Assembly: GCA_015179125.1 (NCBI GenBank)
Contig: WHVA01000405.1
Span: 42,614-106,613 of the forward strand
Length of the DNA stretch: 64,000 nucleotides
DNA from: Gautieria morchelliformis
Taxonomy: Eukaryota; Basidiomycota; Agaricomycetes; Gomphales; Gomphaceae
Direction of reading: 5' to 3'
How positions within the stretch are numbered: position 1 is the stretch's first letter; each line of letters starts with the position of its first letter. Positions 54,804-64,000 of this stretch are shown here, piece by piece. The notes below the pieces were generated by a model. That model did not search any database and had not been told where the DNA came from. It worked only from the letters and a program-made list of their open reading frames with translations. The position numbers and the translations under genes are program-made.

Positions 54804-56242
54804 ATGCCTCCTTGTACCACAGCTACTTCAGCTCGAACAGGAGCTGTCAAAGCTCTCTCTTATTTTGGCAGTCTTAGATCCGCAGCACGAAGGCACGTGG
54901 AACCCTCCGGTAGCTCTTGTGCCGACGATGAGCTCTCCGATGCTATTCCGCAATGATTCGAAGAGGTTCCCGAGGCTAATCCCGACGACAATCCCGACTA
55001 TGACGGAAACTCGACGAGTAGCAGCGGCGAACAAACAGCAGCATCATTCCGACGCCCAGCTCCACCACCACCAGGACCACCTCCAGGCGGCCCTCATGGC
55101 AGCCCACCTGGCGGTCCCCCAGGCGGTCCTCCACCTCCAGTTCCACCTCAGATTCCCACCAACCCAGTTCCGCCCGCCCCAGTTCCGCCCGCCCCAGTTC
55201 CGCCCGCCCCAGTTCCAGATCTTGCACAAGCCATCGCCATGCTAGCCGGACAACTTCAGCGCCCAGCCCAAGCACCACCACGCCCCAAGACAAAGGTCCG
55301 CGAACCATATCAGTTCAACGGTTCCGACCCCAAGAAGCTCCAGCCATTTATGGTCCAGCTTCAACTCAACTTCCGTGATTGTCCCGACGCCTTTCCCGAC
55401 GACGAATGAAAGGTCAATTACGCCCTTTCCTATCTCCGAGGCACAGCTCTCGACTACTTCGAACCCGCCCTCATGGATCCATTCGCTCTCGTCAACTGGG
55501 CTGACGATTACCACAACTTCGTTTCTGAACTCCGCAGCAACTTTGGACCATTTGACATGGAAGCCGATGCGGAAAATGAACTCATAAGCTTCGTATGAAA
55601 GACACTCATAAGATAGCTAAATATATCGTCACATTCCAGCAGCTCGCTCCTCGAGTCCAATGGGGAGAAGCCGCACTCCGACGCCAGTTTTACATGGGCT
55701 TGCCATCCCGGATCAAGGATGAAATTGCCCGCGTCGGAAAACCTGCCACCCTTACCGACCTTTGCAACCTTGCCCAATCCATCGATTTGCGCTACTGAGA
55801 AAGACATTCCGAGATTGCTCGCGAAACTTCCGCCCAGAGCAAGAACGACAAGTCTTCCGACAAGAAGTCTGACAAAGACAAGAAGAAGACTAATTCCGGA
55901 AACAACAACTCCGGAAACAACAACAACAACAGCAGTTCTGGATCCAACTCCGGCAACCGGAACAACAACTCCACCCCTCGCAACAACCAGGCCTCTGGTT
56001 CCAACACCAATGCCCGGAAGAGTACTCCGGACCTTTCCGACAAACTTGGGAAGGACAGAAAACTAACCCCTGTAGAACACCAGCGTCGCATGGACAACAA
56101 CCTTTGCCTTTTCTGCGGCAAAGGCGGTCATGTCGCTCACGATTGCACCCGAGCTTCCGCTTCCGCTGCAAAGGCCAAAGGCCATGCAGCGAAGACAGAA
56201 GAGAAATCCGAAGCGGCCCCCGCTACAGATGCAAAAAAATAG
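54804..56242 (+). pseudogene. gag: Gag of element E
   Basis: From the Met at 54804 (MPPCTTATSARTGAVKALSY). A long Pro/Gly linker contains a minisatellite, then the gag core (VREPYQFNGSDPKKLQPFMV, ALSYLRGTALDYFEPALMDP), an Asn/Ser-rich stretch of about 60 residues and the knuckle CLFCGKGGHVAHDC (about 56107-56148). Stops lie at about 54955 (TGA), 55408 (TGA) and 55797 (TGA where RY-W would be expected), with a 1-bp shift near 55590. All three stops can come from a single G-to-A or C-to-T change. Confidence 0.88.
55165..55215 (+). repeat. 15-bp minisatellite in the gag linker of E
   Basis: About three and a half copies of CCAGTTCCGCCCGCC, in frame, giving a PVPPA repeat. Confidence 0.9.
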
Positions 56243-57066
56243 TCAGCAGTCCTCTGGCCTCTGCACGAGCTGAGGGCTGTGTTGACCCCATTCGTGTGAC
56301 AAACGAGGTTAAACTCAACGCATCCGCTCTTTCGTCCTCCGACTCCCTCTCTGTTCCGCTCACTTCCGACACCATTTCCACACCTCCATTCACGGCATTG
56401 ATCGACTCCGGTTCGACTCATTGTTTTCTCGATTCCGACTTTGTTTTGAAACATAAACTTCTGACCCGCAACATTCCGACAATTCCGCTCCATCTTTTCG
56501 ACGGGTCGTCTAACACGGCAATTTCCCAAGTCGTGGACCTGTCTATCCGTTTCGCTACTGGGGACAACCATAAAGTTACGTTTTACGTTACTCCGCTAGA
56601 TGCTAGCTGTTCCGTTGTACTAGGACACAATTGGCTCACCCGATATAATCTGTCGATTAACTGGGCATTGGGTCAAATACAGTTCTGTACCCCGGATCAA
56701 CTTCCGTCTATTCCGACATCGTCCGCAAAGATGGCTCAGGCCTCTTCTGCAACTCCGCTTGTGGATTCAGTTCCGCACTCTGGTCCCGCTTTAGCACCTC
56801 CGCCCCTCAAAGCTCCTCGAATTGCGCTCGTTTCCACCACCACTTTCCGAGTATTGCAACGACAAGAAGATACGACCGTTTTCCAGCTTCACCTTTCCGA
56901 CTCGGCTTCAGTCAAGGCTCGTTCCGCCTCGAATTCCGCTCCGGTCGACATGAGCTCAGTTCTGGAAGAATATCATGACTTCCCGGACGTGTTCAATAAG
57001 GCCAAACCCGACAAACCTGCTGAACATCAACCTTACAATCTGAAGATAGATTTTGATCCATTCTAT
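56240..57066 (+). pseudogene. Protease region of element E
   Basis: Behind the gag stop the frame holds a retropepsin: FTALIDSGSTHCFLDSDFVL (Asp near 56402), LHLFDGSSN, VVLGHNWLTRYN and SINW. A linker follows, then the usual lead into RT, with VLEEYHDFPDVFNK and HQPYNLKI. It breaks off at about 57056. The frame itself is free of stops. Confidence 0.88.
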
Positions 57067-57382
57067 TGATTTTACAGAGAAGTTATACAGAGAGAAATAT
57101 CAAAGTTACCTGACGAATTTGGAGACGTGGGGCGACCATGTGCAAGGCCGGCATATACTCGCCCAGTTGCAGAAGCGTCTGCATGATAAAGCCAGGTACG
57201 CATACAATGCAGTCTCAGGTCAAACCTCTAACAGCAATCTGTTATTCTTTGTAGGACACTCTCTGGGGCGGGAGACTTGCAGACAACTCTCCCTGCCGTC
57301 CGGAAGCTTCCACATGACATTTTCGATGCCACCATGCGAGAGGCCACTGCTGGAGGGGAGGAAGAGATGCTGGAATAAGAGT
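57067..57382 (+). pseudogene. last two exons of an unidentified host gene
   Basis: After a branch-point and acceptor-like CTATTGATTTTACAG (to about 57077) the frame reads KLYREKYQSYLTNLETWGDH, VQGRHILAQLQKRLHDKA. A GT-AG intron follows at about 57196-57254 with matching phase, and then TLSGAGDLQTTLPAVRKLPH, DIFDATMREATAGGEEEMLE and a stop at 57379. The helical, charged make-up is that of a normal soluble protein. The upstream exons are missing: element E ends within the preceding intron. I cannot name the family. Confidence 0.6.
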
Positions 57383-57562
57383 TTATACAAGTTTTCAAGT
57401 TTACTAATGAAAAAAAAATTATATTTCATTTTCAATATATTCATACTACCGTGACGTCAGTGATCTCCTGCCAGTTCTTCAGTGACATGCACTGGGACTA
57501 GCAAACCAAGGATAGGAACCACCAAGGGTTCCTAGTACTCCATATCCTCTCACATACAACTC

Positions 57563-57690
57563 CATAGCACTTTACAGTGCTATGGAGCAGCTCCCTGCGG
57601 GCGCTACGGAGCTGCCCGCCAAGGAGCTATGGCGCTATACGGCGCTATGGCACGGTACTGAACCGTCGCAGGGAGCTATGGGGCGCAACA
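57563..57690. repeat. foldback-like run of CTATGG/CCATAG words
   Basis: CTCCATAGCACTTTACAGTG opens a short hairpin (arms of 11 bp) and is followed by several GAGCTATGG and GCGCTATGG words and by a CTCCCTGCG...CGCAGGGAG pair. It could be a small MITE. Confidence 0.5.
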
Positions 57691-57779
57691 TAATTGGCAC
57701 GAGTCTACCGTGCTATCCCTGGTATGTAGCCTATATAATACTACACGCAATTCGTTTTTTTTGCTGATGTAGCGCGCCT

Positions 57780-59760
57780 GTCCCTCATCGTGATAAGGAT
57801 TGTTTTGCTCACTGGGTATATACCCAGCAGAACTACTTGATAGTATTCATAAACATTAAATCATGAGCTAGTACGATACCAATACCTTTTCATGTCTTTA
57901 AGCCACGGTGCACCATTCCCGAGGGCGGACCGAAGAGCGTACGGCTCTATAAGTTCGATGAAATACGGTGCTGGGCCTAGGATAGGAGGCTTGGGTATGC
58001 GAGTGTGCTCCGCCATGGGGATGGGTGTGGACGGTGCTCGTTCTTAGAACGTACGAGCCTATACTCCCACTACTATATACTCTCACCATCTGCCAGGATC
58101 ACGTGATACAGCTAATATAAATGCCAGCGTGCTTATGTTAATTCAGTGTCAGAAGCTTAGAGTGAGCGTACCGCCCCTCAGCGCTCCGTCAGAGGATCCA
58201 ATTAAGTTCCATGAAATGCCAATTTGTACCAACAGACAGAGAGAGAAGAGAGTGAAAAGGTATACTACAAATATGAATAATGAATACGAACTACACGGTA
58301 CACAATAAAAAGAAAAGCAACTCTGGGAAGAAAGGATAAAGTATGAACGATCAACGCCCGTCCGCATCCGGGCCTGCCACCACACTAAACCCTACCAACG
58401 TCCACCCTGCCGCACGACCAGCTCCCTATCCTCCTCCCCCAACACCCCAGAGTCAGGCTGCGCCGGCTGCCGCAACGACACCGACACCTCGCGCTCCAGC
58501 TGCCCCCGCGCCTGCGCCTGCCCCAACACCACCCCCAGCGCCTCCTCCCCTCAGCAACGAGGCTCTCCTGCCCCGCTGCACCTGGCGGAACCCGCTCCGC
58601 GCGCACCGTGCTCACAGACTTGACGCACCCCCCGCGGCGCCACGCCTCATCCAGCACCACGTCCGCGTCGTCGCCTGCGCCGAGCGTCTGGAGCTCCGAG
58701 TCGCTTGGGACATCTCTCTATCTGCCCTTCCTCTATCCTTCTTATTTACATAATTGCAATTGCTGCCAGCATTGGCAATCATGTCGATAGGGCTGAGCAG
58801 CCGCTCAGGCCGAACGCGACGGTGTGGTGCCCTCGAGCACATTGTGGTTTGCCATGCTGGATGGCGTCTGGCGCTACCATCCGACTGCGCCAGAACAGCA
58901 GTACCGGCGGGGGAAATATAAGTGGTATTCCACACACTTCGCCGTCGTGGTTTTTTTTGTTTTAGGTGATGGTTGGAGGTTGATCTGCCAGGGAACTCTC
59001 CATGACTGCCACCATGTACTCACTGGTATGCGGCATACCAGTGAGTACATGGCGGCAGTCGCCTCCTCATCTACAATCTGCGCAGGTCCTTGGACCGTCT
59101 GATATGGTACCAAGATTTCTTTTTGGAGTCGATAGGCTGTTCCTACCTCGTTGCTACCACTTGGAAGGTGTGCCGCTGGCCGAAGTATGTCAGCCTTGAT
59201 CTCTCTGAGTACAGCGACAAGACTGCGTACCTTTGATTGCATGAGTAGGATAGGCATTGGGCCGAGTCGTCAACTCGTCGTATGAAATAACTCCTCCGGC
59301 AGACATGAACGTGTCGGCCGTTGTGGGTACCAACTGGGTGTCCCGGGCCAACACCGAGGGGGCCAGATGATAGAAGGATTATTGGGTAGAAGACAGATAC
59401 ACTTATTACCATTATATTACATGAACGGTCTCTAGTCATCCCATGTCAAACATATTCATATCATTCATCATCGGAAGAGTTGTTTCCAGGGTTTTTTTTT
59501 TGTTCCTGGGGGTAATATCACGTGATGCATGGCCGCCGTCCATGTGTGAACAACCGGGCGTCTCTGGAGATGCTAGCCTTGAGCCGACTGCTATAAGCGG
59601 GAGGCGGAAGTCGTGTTCGGAGCATTGTCCTTCTCGATCTCGACAGACACGTATATTGTTGGGGTGAGGGTCACCTGAGTTTGGGGGTGCTACTCAAGCA
59701 GGTAGTGTGCCTGAGTATACCTGGATTAGTAATGGCACCACCATGTACCTGATTCATTGT
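57780..59760. repeat. repeat family R, copy 3, with exon 1 of the zinc-finger-like gene
   Basis: Matches 30140-32100 in the same order. It includes the intron and exon 1 of the gene at 29555-30387 (minus, Met at 58089; MAEHTRIPKPPILGPAPYF), the GC-rich coding fragment and the R body with the 57-bp palindrome. Exon 2 of that gene is not present: the match ends at the intron. This is thus a segmental duplication of about 2 kb with some indels. Confidence 0.8.
59004..59060. repeat. 57-bp palindrome in R copy 3
   Basis: Arms of 28 bp with one mismatch around a single central base. It is the better-preserved partner of the palindrome at 27404. Confidence 0.9.
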
Positions 59761-60124
59761 CCCTCCTCTAGAGTATGAGGTGAAGGAGGAGAAGGATGCT
59801 CGAGAGGTGGAGGTGAAGGAGCGGGGGGTGAAGGGTAAGGCAAAAGGCAAGGCAAAGGATAAGTGTTTGGCAGCAGGTCACTCCTCGATCTCATCGAAGG
59901 GTATTCTTGGTAAGTCCCTTCTATTATCCTCGTTATGTCTTCGGCTGATTTTCAGATACCCTCGAAGGCACCCGAACATCTATGCTGGCTGCCGAGGAGA
60001 GGGTGGAGTAGCTGGTGGAGAGGTCGGAGGATCTGATGAGGTTATTGGTGAAACTGAACGCATTGAATGGGACTGTCTTAGAACTAGAGGGAGTCCAGGC
60101 AACGATTAGGAAATTAATAAAGTA
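59761..60124 (+). CDS. Lys/Glu-rich coding fragment with one intron
   Basis: A basic and acidic stretch (EVKEEKDAREVEVKERGVKG, KAKGKAKDKCLAAGHSSISS) followed by a GTAAGT...TTTCAG intron at about 59911-59955, then TLEGTRTSMLAAEERVE and a stop. Beyond that stop the same frame goes on with ERSEDLMRLLVKLNALNGTV. Coiled-coil make-up; it may be the N-terminal part of a retroelement gag or of a host gene. It starts directly at the end of R copy 3. Confidence 0.35.
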
Positions 60125-60436
60125 GAGTAGAGTGCTTTTATTGTGAACATAGAAGTGTTTCTTGGAGCTCTAGATGGAGCCTTAAGTCCTAGGTTCCTTT
60201 GGAGACTTTGGGTGAAATTTGGCAAGTTCCGGCTTCCTTCAGCGAATATGAGTGAAGAGGACCAAAGGGATCACCAAGTCTTCTGAATGCAGGTTTGTGA
60301 GGATTTTGTCAATGCCTAAGCACCATCCCCCCTTTATGGTACAGGTGACCCCAACGGGTCGATGCGTCAGGTTTCATGCGTAGTCGCATGAGTGAGGGTG
60401 GTTCAGAATGTGGTCAGGCGCTGTTGGAAAGTCATA

Positions 60437-60832
60437 TGGAGGAGTCATAGGAGTGTTTTCTTAAAGAGTTTTTGGACAAAACAAAGAATGGTTCGCTATC
60501 CATGTCAAACGTCTGTTCGTAGCCAGAAAGATTCGGGATAGGAGTCAGCGAAAAAGTGACACCCAGTGGAAGGACCGAGATGTAATATAGTGGTCCAATC
60601 GCCATGTTCGGGACATAACCCAAGGATAGTGGGGACGATTATTGAGCAGCGATATGGAGGATTCAGAGGAGTGGGTCTCGATAGGCTTTACTGAGGGAGG
60701 TAATGGTTCACCATCCACGTCAAATGTCTGTATGTAACCAGAAAGATTCAGGAATAGTGGGCAAAGGAGTAACACCTGGTGGAAGGACCGAGATGTAAGA
60801 GAGTGGTCGGGTCACCATGTTCAGGACATAAC
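60437..60832. repeat. two imperfect tandem copies of a 180-215 bp unit
   Basis: 60437-60616 and 60652-60832 share GGTTC(G/A)C(T/C)ATCCA, AGCCAGAAAGATTC-like, and GTGGAAGGACCGAGATGTAA stretches. On the minus strand both read NLSGY.QTFD.D.EP, so an old coding repeat is possible. Confidence 0.7.
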
Positions 60833-61929
60833 TTTTAGATTAAGATATCAATTAGTGCCTTTTTAACAAGCGAAATCTATTGCTCAGTGGTTGAAACCAC
60901 TGTGTTCGCCTCTCTTCTATGTGCTGACTAAGCCCTTCGAGGCGCGTCCAGCACTAATGAGTGAGGGTCACGTGACCGCATCGATAGAAAAGTAGTGCCG
61001 ATCCAAGGGATAGTCAAATCAAAAGCGTTCGCTTTTAAGGTAGTATAGAGTAAACAGTGATAGTAGACTCTCAACGAAGATTTGGAATAAACTATCAAGA
61101 TCTGAGCTTTGTAGCTATCAAATGAGACTACAGCAATTTCAGGAGGCAGAATAATCGATTCTGGATAGATTCGTTCATACATTTGTACTAGCTATTTATA
61201 CTATATTGATAGTAACTACTAGTGTTCAAGATATTGGATGGATGGGTCGAAAAACTACTTTGTAACTAAGGGGTGACTAATTTATAGTCATAAAGTCATG
61301 CGGTGATGGGGATGGTGTTAGGATTGTCTGGGCCTTGGAATAGAGATCTGTACCTAGTATACAAAGCCCCTGTCCACATGTTGTTAAGATAGTAATCAGT
61401 CAGACGTGTCATGGGATTCAAATAGAAAATGGATCTGAGTTTACCCTGCCCAGCAGATATGCTGGGCTTGGAGATGGGGCCGCTGTCTCTGTGCCCTTCT
61501 TGTGGGGCAGCTGATTGAATATGTATGCTGCAGATGACTTTCTCAGGTCACTCCACAGCACCCTGTACCCCTGCACAGTCTGTTATTCTCTGCGGCGTTT
61601 GGTGCCCGCACCCCTCGGTGCCTATGGCCTGGCGCCTGTTGACGTCATGGTTGATGCCATCACCCGATAGGCGCGCCGTCCCTGATCAACCGCACGTGGT
61701 CGACGCTCGAACTCCTGTATATCACCCGATTTGTGAGTAATATAGCATGACATAAATTTTGTGTGATCGTCGTCTGCGCCGACGTCTATCATGAATATAA
61801 TTTCTGTTTCTCTTGATTTTTCTTTTGTTTTTCTTTTCTTTCTTTATTAGTTTCCTTTTATATATAAATGATTTGAAGTGAAATAATTGCGTTTGTCACA
61901 ACAATAACCCAAGGATGGTGGGGATGAGT
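60833..61929. other. region without a recognised gene
   Basis: AT-rich at 60840-61440 and 61740-61860, with a GC-richer island at 61440-61740. Only short open frames. Nothing supported. Confidence 0.5.
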
Positions 61930-62300
61930 TTCGGGAATGTTTGTTGAAGGTAGTCAAAGAGTGTAACTTTGTGACAAGTAGCGAAATGTCCTGCGAAGAG
62001 GAGTTGCTGAATGAGAGACTAATATCTATGTATTTGCGAATGAGACCAGTAATGGCTGGTGTCCTATAAAAAGAAAAGGGAGACATCATTCAGTAAACAG
62101 GGCGATGTAAATAAGAAACCAGGATGAGAGGGGAATGAGTTATTGATGAAATTCTGAGTGGCACCAGAGTCGATGAGAGTGGGAATGGAGTTAGAGAGAC
62201 CAGGAAGGTGTACACAGATGATGAAAGATGAATCAGGATAAGAACTAAGGAGGATAATCATACTGGTTATGTAATACAGCATATATGAGTATATAATATA
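61930..62300 (-). pseudogene. Gypsy protease fragment
   Basis: Minus-strand reading: SFIICVHLPGLSNSIPTLID, with SGATQNFINNSF behind it (catalytic DSGAT near 62165). After a frame change comes KYIDISLSFSNSSSQDISLL, the following strands of a retropepsin. It is a relic of a further Gypsy family; nothing else of that element is seen here. Confidence 0.7.
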
Positions 62301-62353
62301 TACTATAAGAGTATTAATAACAACATATAGGAATATATAGTAGTATTTATAAG

Positions 62354-63059
62354 TGTTACGTATCGGGATTTCCACTAAGTCGGAACTGGAAAGGACAGCG
62401 GCTTCAACTTATAGGTTGCGCCCCCAATGAACTATCGTCCTAGGTATTTCGGAAATGAGCCGGAAGTCGGAAAGTACTGGACCAGAGGTTTGGTCGGAAC
62501 TTGAGTCGGAACCGAGGCGGAAGGCGGAAGGCGGAAGACGGGAGACGGAAGGCTGAGAGAGAGACTGAGATCTTGCTAGACTCGCTGTGCTAAGAACAGG
62601 AGATGGAGCGAAGGAAATCAAGTATCGAAGGTGATTATCTGATTGCAGAATAACAGACATACATGAGGGGGTTTTATACAAAGCGCAGAGCAACAAGTAA
62701 TGGTGTTGTACTAAGCAAATTCCGGAGGAAGCGGAAGTCGAGTACAATGTGTGGGAACTAACTAATTGGGAACAATGGGACTACAAGGGGGGTTCAGGGT
62801 AAGGTAGAACAATGGCAAAGAACAAGGGGTCGGGAAAACATATCTGACAACGAACTACAAGGGTGACCGGATATATGGTTTTGATGGATGGCGAGGTGGG
62901 TCCGGTGGGTCCGAGTAATAGAGTCGAAAGAACAAGGGAAATGTACAAGGGGCGGAATGTCGGAAATGTCGGAGGGGCGGAACGTGTGGCGGAACTATTG
63001 GAGAGGCGGAATGTATGGCGGAACTGAGGGTCGGAAATCGGAAATGAACGGTCGTAACA
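62354..63059 (-). repeat. 3' LTR of a family E Gypsy element, minus strand
   Basis: 706 bp; on the minus strand TGTTACGACCGTTC to CCCGATACGTAACA, a homologue of 54079-54770. The tract behind it on the plus side (complement TAGAAGGGAGATAC, 63060-63075) is a polypurine tract. This LTR is therefore the 3' LTR of an element that extends beyond the right window edge. It has no TSD match, as expected for an inner border. Confidence 0.88.
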
Positions 63060-63075
63060 GTATCTCCCTTCTAAG
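63060..63075 (-). promoter_or_regulatory. polypurine tract, family E
   Basis: Complement reads TAGAAGGGAGATAC directly before the LTR start. Confidence 0.75.
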
Positions 63076-63181
63076 GTCGAGCCCCGCGAGACCACAAGTC
63101 GGAATCACGTGACTTGTGAACAAACGCGTCGGAGTTTGAAATATAGGCGGGAAACAAGACGCGTCTTCCGTTTACTCCATC

Positions 63182-64000
63182 ATGAGCTCTTCAGTCGATT
63201 TCTCTAAAATGTCCAGTGCCGAGATGAAGCAGCACTTTGCTGATATTCTTGCGCAGAAGGAACTGGCCGAGAAGCGCGAGGCCGAGGAAGCCGCGCGGAA
63301 AGAGAGGGAGCGGCTGGAGGAGGAGGAGCGCAAGGAACTGGAGCGTCGGGAGCAGGAACGGAAGGAGAAGGAGGAGCGTGACCGTAAGCGTCGCGAGGAG
63401 GAGTCGCGCGCCCGTGAAGAACAACGGAAACGGGATGCGGCCGAAAGGCTGCGGAAGAAAAGGCCGTGGCGGAAAAGGCAGGGAAGTTCCGGGTGAGTCG
63501 GAAATGTCGTGGGGAGGTTCCGGTGCTCACAGAGAACTGCCAGAGAGTTGCCGATTCCGAGGGGGAGTCGGAAGCGGAAAGCACGCCGACTCCAGAGGGC
63601 AAGGGGAAGCAAAAAGAAAGTGCTCCCATGCCGAACGTAGTTGAGGAGCGGAAACGGAGGGCGGACGAGTTCCAGCAGGCTCGGAAAGAGAAGCTGGCTC
63701 GGATACTGGAGTTGCGAGAGCTGGGGCCGGAAAATCCTGCGACCCGGAAAAGGAAGACCAGGGACGGTGAGGAGGAGAAGGCTCCTTGCGATACGTGTGA
63801 GGTCAAGGGCCTGGAGTGCGTGTGGTCGGAAAATCCGCGGGAGACGGCCTGCGAACGGTGCCGGGACAAGAAGTGCCGTTGCGTGGTGGATGGGTGTGCC
63901 GCGAGGGTGGAGCGGAAACGGCGCAGGGTTGAGACGGAGGGGCCTGAAACCCCGAAGTCAAAACCAGGACCAAGCGGGAAGAAGGCGGAAGGGTTTCCGG
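63182..64000 (+). CDS. antisense reading frame at the 3' end of a family E Gypsy element (coiled coil and Cys cluster)
   Basis: Starts at ATG 63182 (MSSSVDFSKMSSAEMKQHFA), 122 bp from the LTR, and runs to the window edge with one frame change near 63445. About 90 residues of charged coiled coil (EKREAEEAARKERERLEEEE and similar) are followed by a linker. In the second frame a Cys cluster follows: CDTCEVKGLECVW and CERCRDKKCRC (near 63785-63885), spaced C-x2-C-x6-C and C-x2-C-x4-C, like a double zinc-binding site or a Zn2Cys6-type cluster. It reads opposite to the element. Cys clusters of this kind often bind DNA, but no role is shown. The coding DNA has the same CGGAA word bias as the LTR. 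The gene is incomplete at the edge. Confidence 0.65.

Larger units (their letters stand above)
54079..57066 (+). mobile_element. Gypsy element E, truncated after protease
   Basis: 5' LTR, gag, protease and the first residues before RT; then at about 57066 the sequence changes to a host gene intron. RT, RNase H, integrase and 3' LTR are missing. It is inserted in the 5' LTR of copia F. Confidence 0.88.

Noticed and set aside
60840-60960. tRNA-like stretch near GGTTGAAACCAC
   Set aside because: No acceptor stem or T loop of the usual form could be folded.

Overview
This window is fungal nuclear DNA, most likely from an agaricomycete (mushroom-class basidiomycete). The evidence is the short (about 50-75 bp) GT-AG introns, the Ty3/Gypsy chromoviruses with C-terminal chromodomains, an NLR-like gene with a NACHT domain and near-identical WD40 repeats, and the decay of coding copies by CGA-to-TGA changes. 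A Rhizoctonia/Ceratobasidium-type fungus is my guess only. There is no operon structure, CRISPR array, rRNA or convincing tRNA. Most of the 64 kb is transposable-element (TE) sequence, with a host-gene island at about 29.5-42.4 kb.

Left part (1-16.1 kb): a degenerate retroelement gag gene is split into four pieces by other insertions. A solo LTR (family D, 2579-3609) sits in it. A short hAT element follows (18-bp TIRs, 8-bp TSD GGCCTCAG), which itself contains a full-length chromovirus, element A (4042-10528, TSD TTAAA). Further on lies an LTR-less chromovirus body, element B (11350-15963). A second, inverted copy of the gag+hAT unit at 1-1085 lacks A and B and so shows both sites before insertion. 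That copy is cut by an LTR fragment of family C, fused to the duplicated 3' end of an adenylate-forming enzyme gene (1409-1999; parent gene at 32528-34733).

Middle-left (17-29 kb): a decayed gene of unknown family on the minus strand (17994-19908); an AT-rich island with a DDE transposase C-terminus fused to a chromodomain (20654-21310, minus); a field of family D LTR pieces; a Ty1/copia integrase-RT fragment split by a solo LTR with a perfect TSD; a 291-bp AT-rich foldback element; and copies of a repeat family R.

Gene island (29.5-42.4 kb): a zinc-finger-like gene (minus), the adenylate-forming enzyme gene (plus), several poorly resolved host gene pieces, and an NLR-like gene (38071-42409) with the order C2, NACHT-associated region, NACHT, six WD40 repeats and a conserved C-terminal exon. 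It carries one frameshift and one nonsense codon.

Right part (42.7-64 kb): a Ty1/copia element on the minus strand (42672-54078) holds an intact-ended chromovirus C (46783-52660; two 481-bp LTRs, TSD GATGT) of the same family as B. Its 5' LTR is hit by another Gypsy element, E (54079-about 57066), which ends abruptly against the last exons of a host gene. Further repeat R material, tandem repeats, a protease fragment and an inverted LTR of family E follow. The window closes on a Cys-rich, coiled-coil reading frame that runs antisense to the Gypsy element whose 3' LTR it adjoins.
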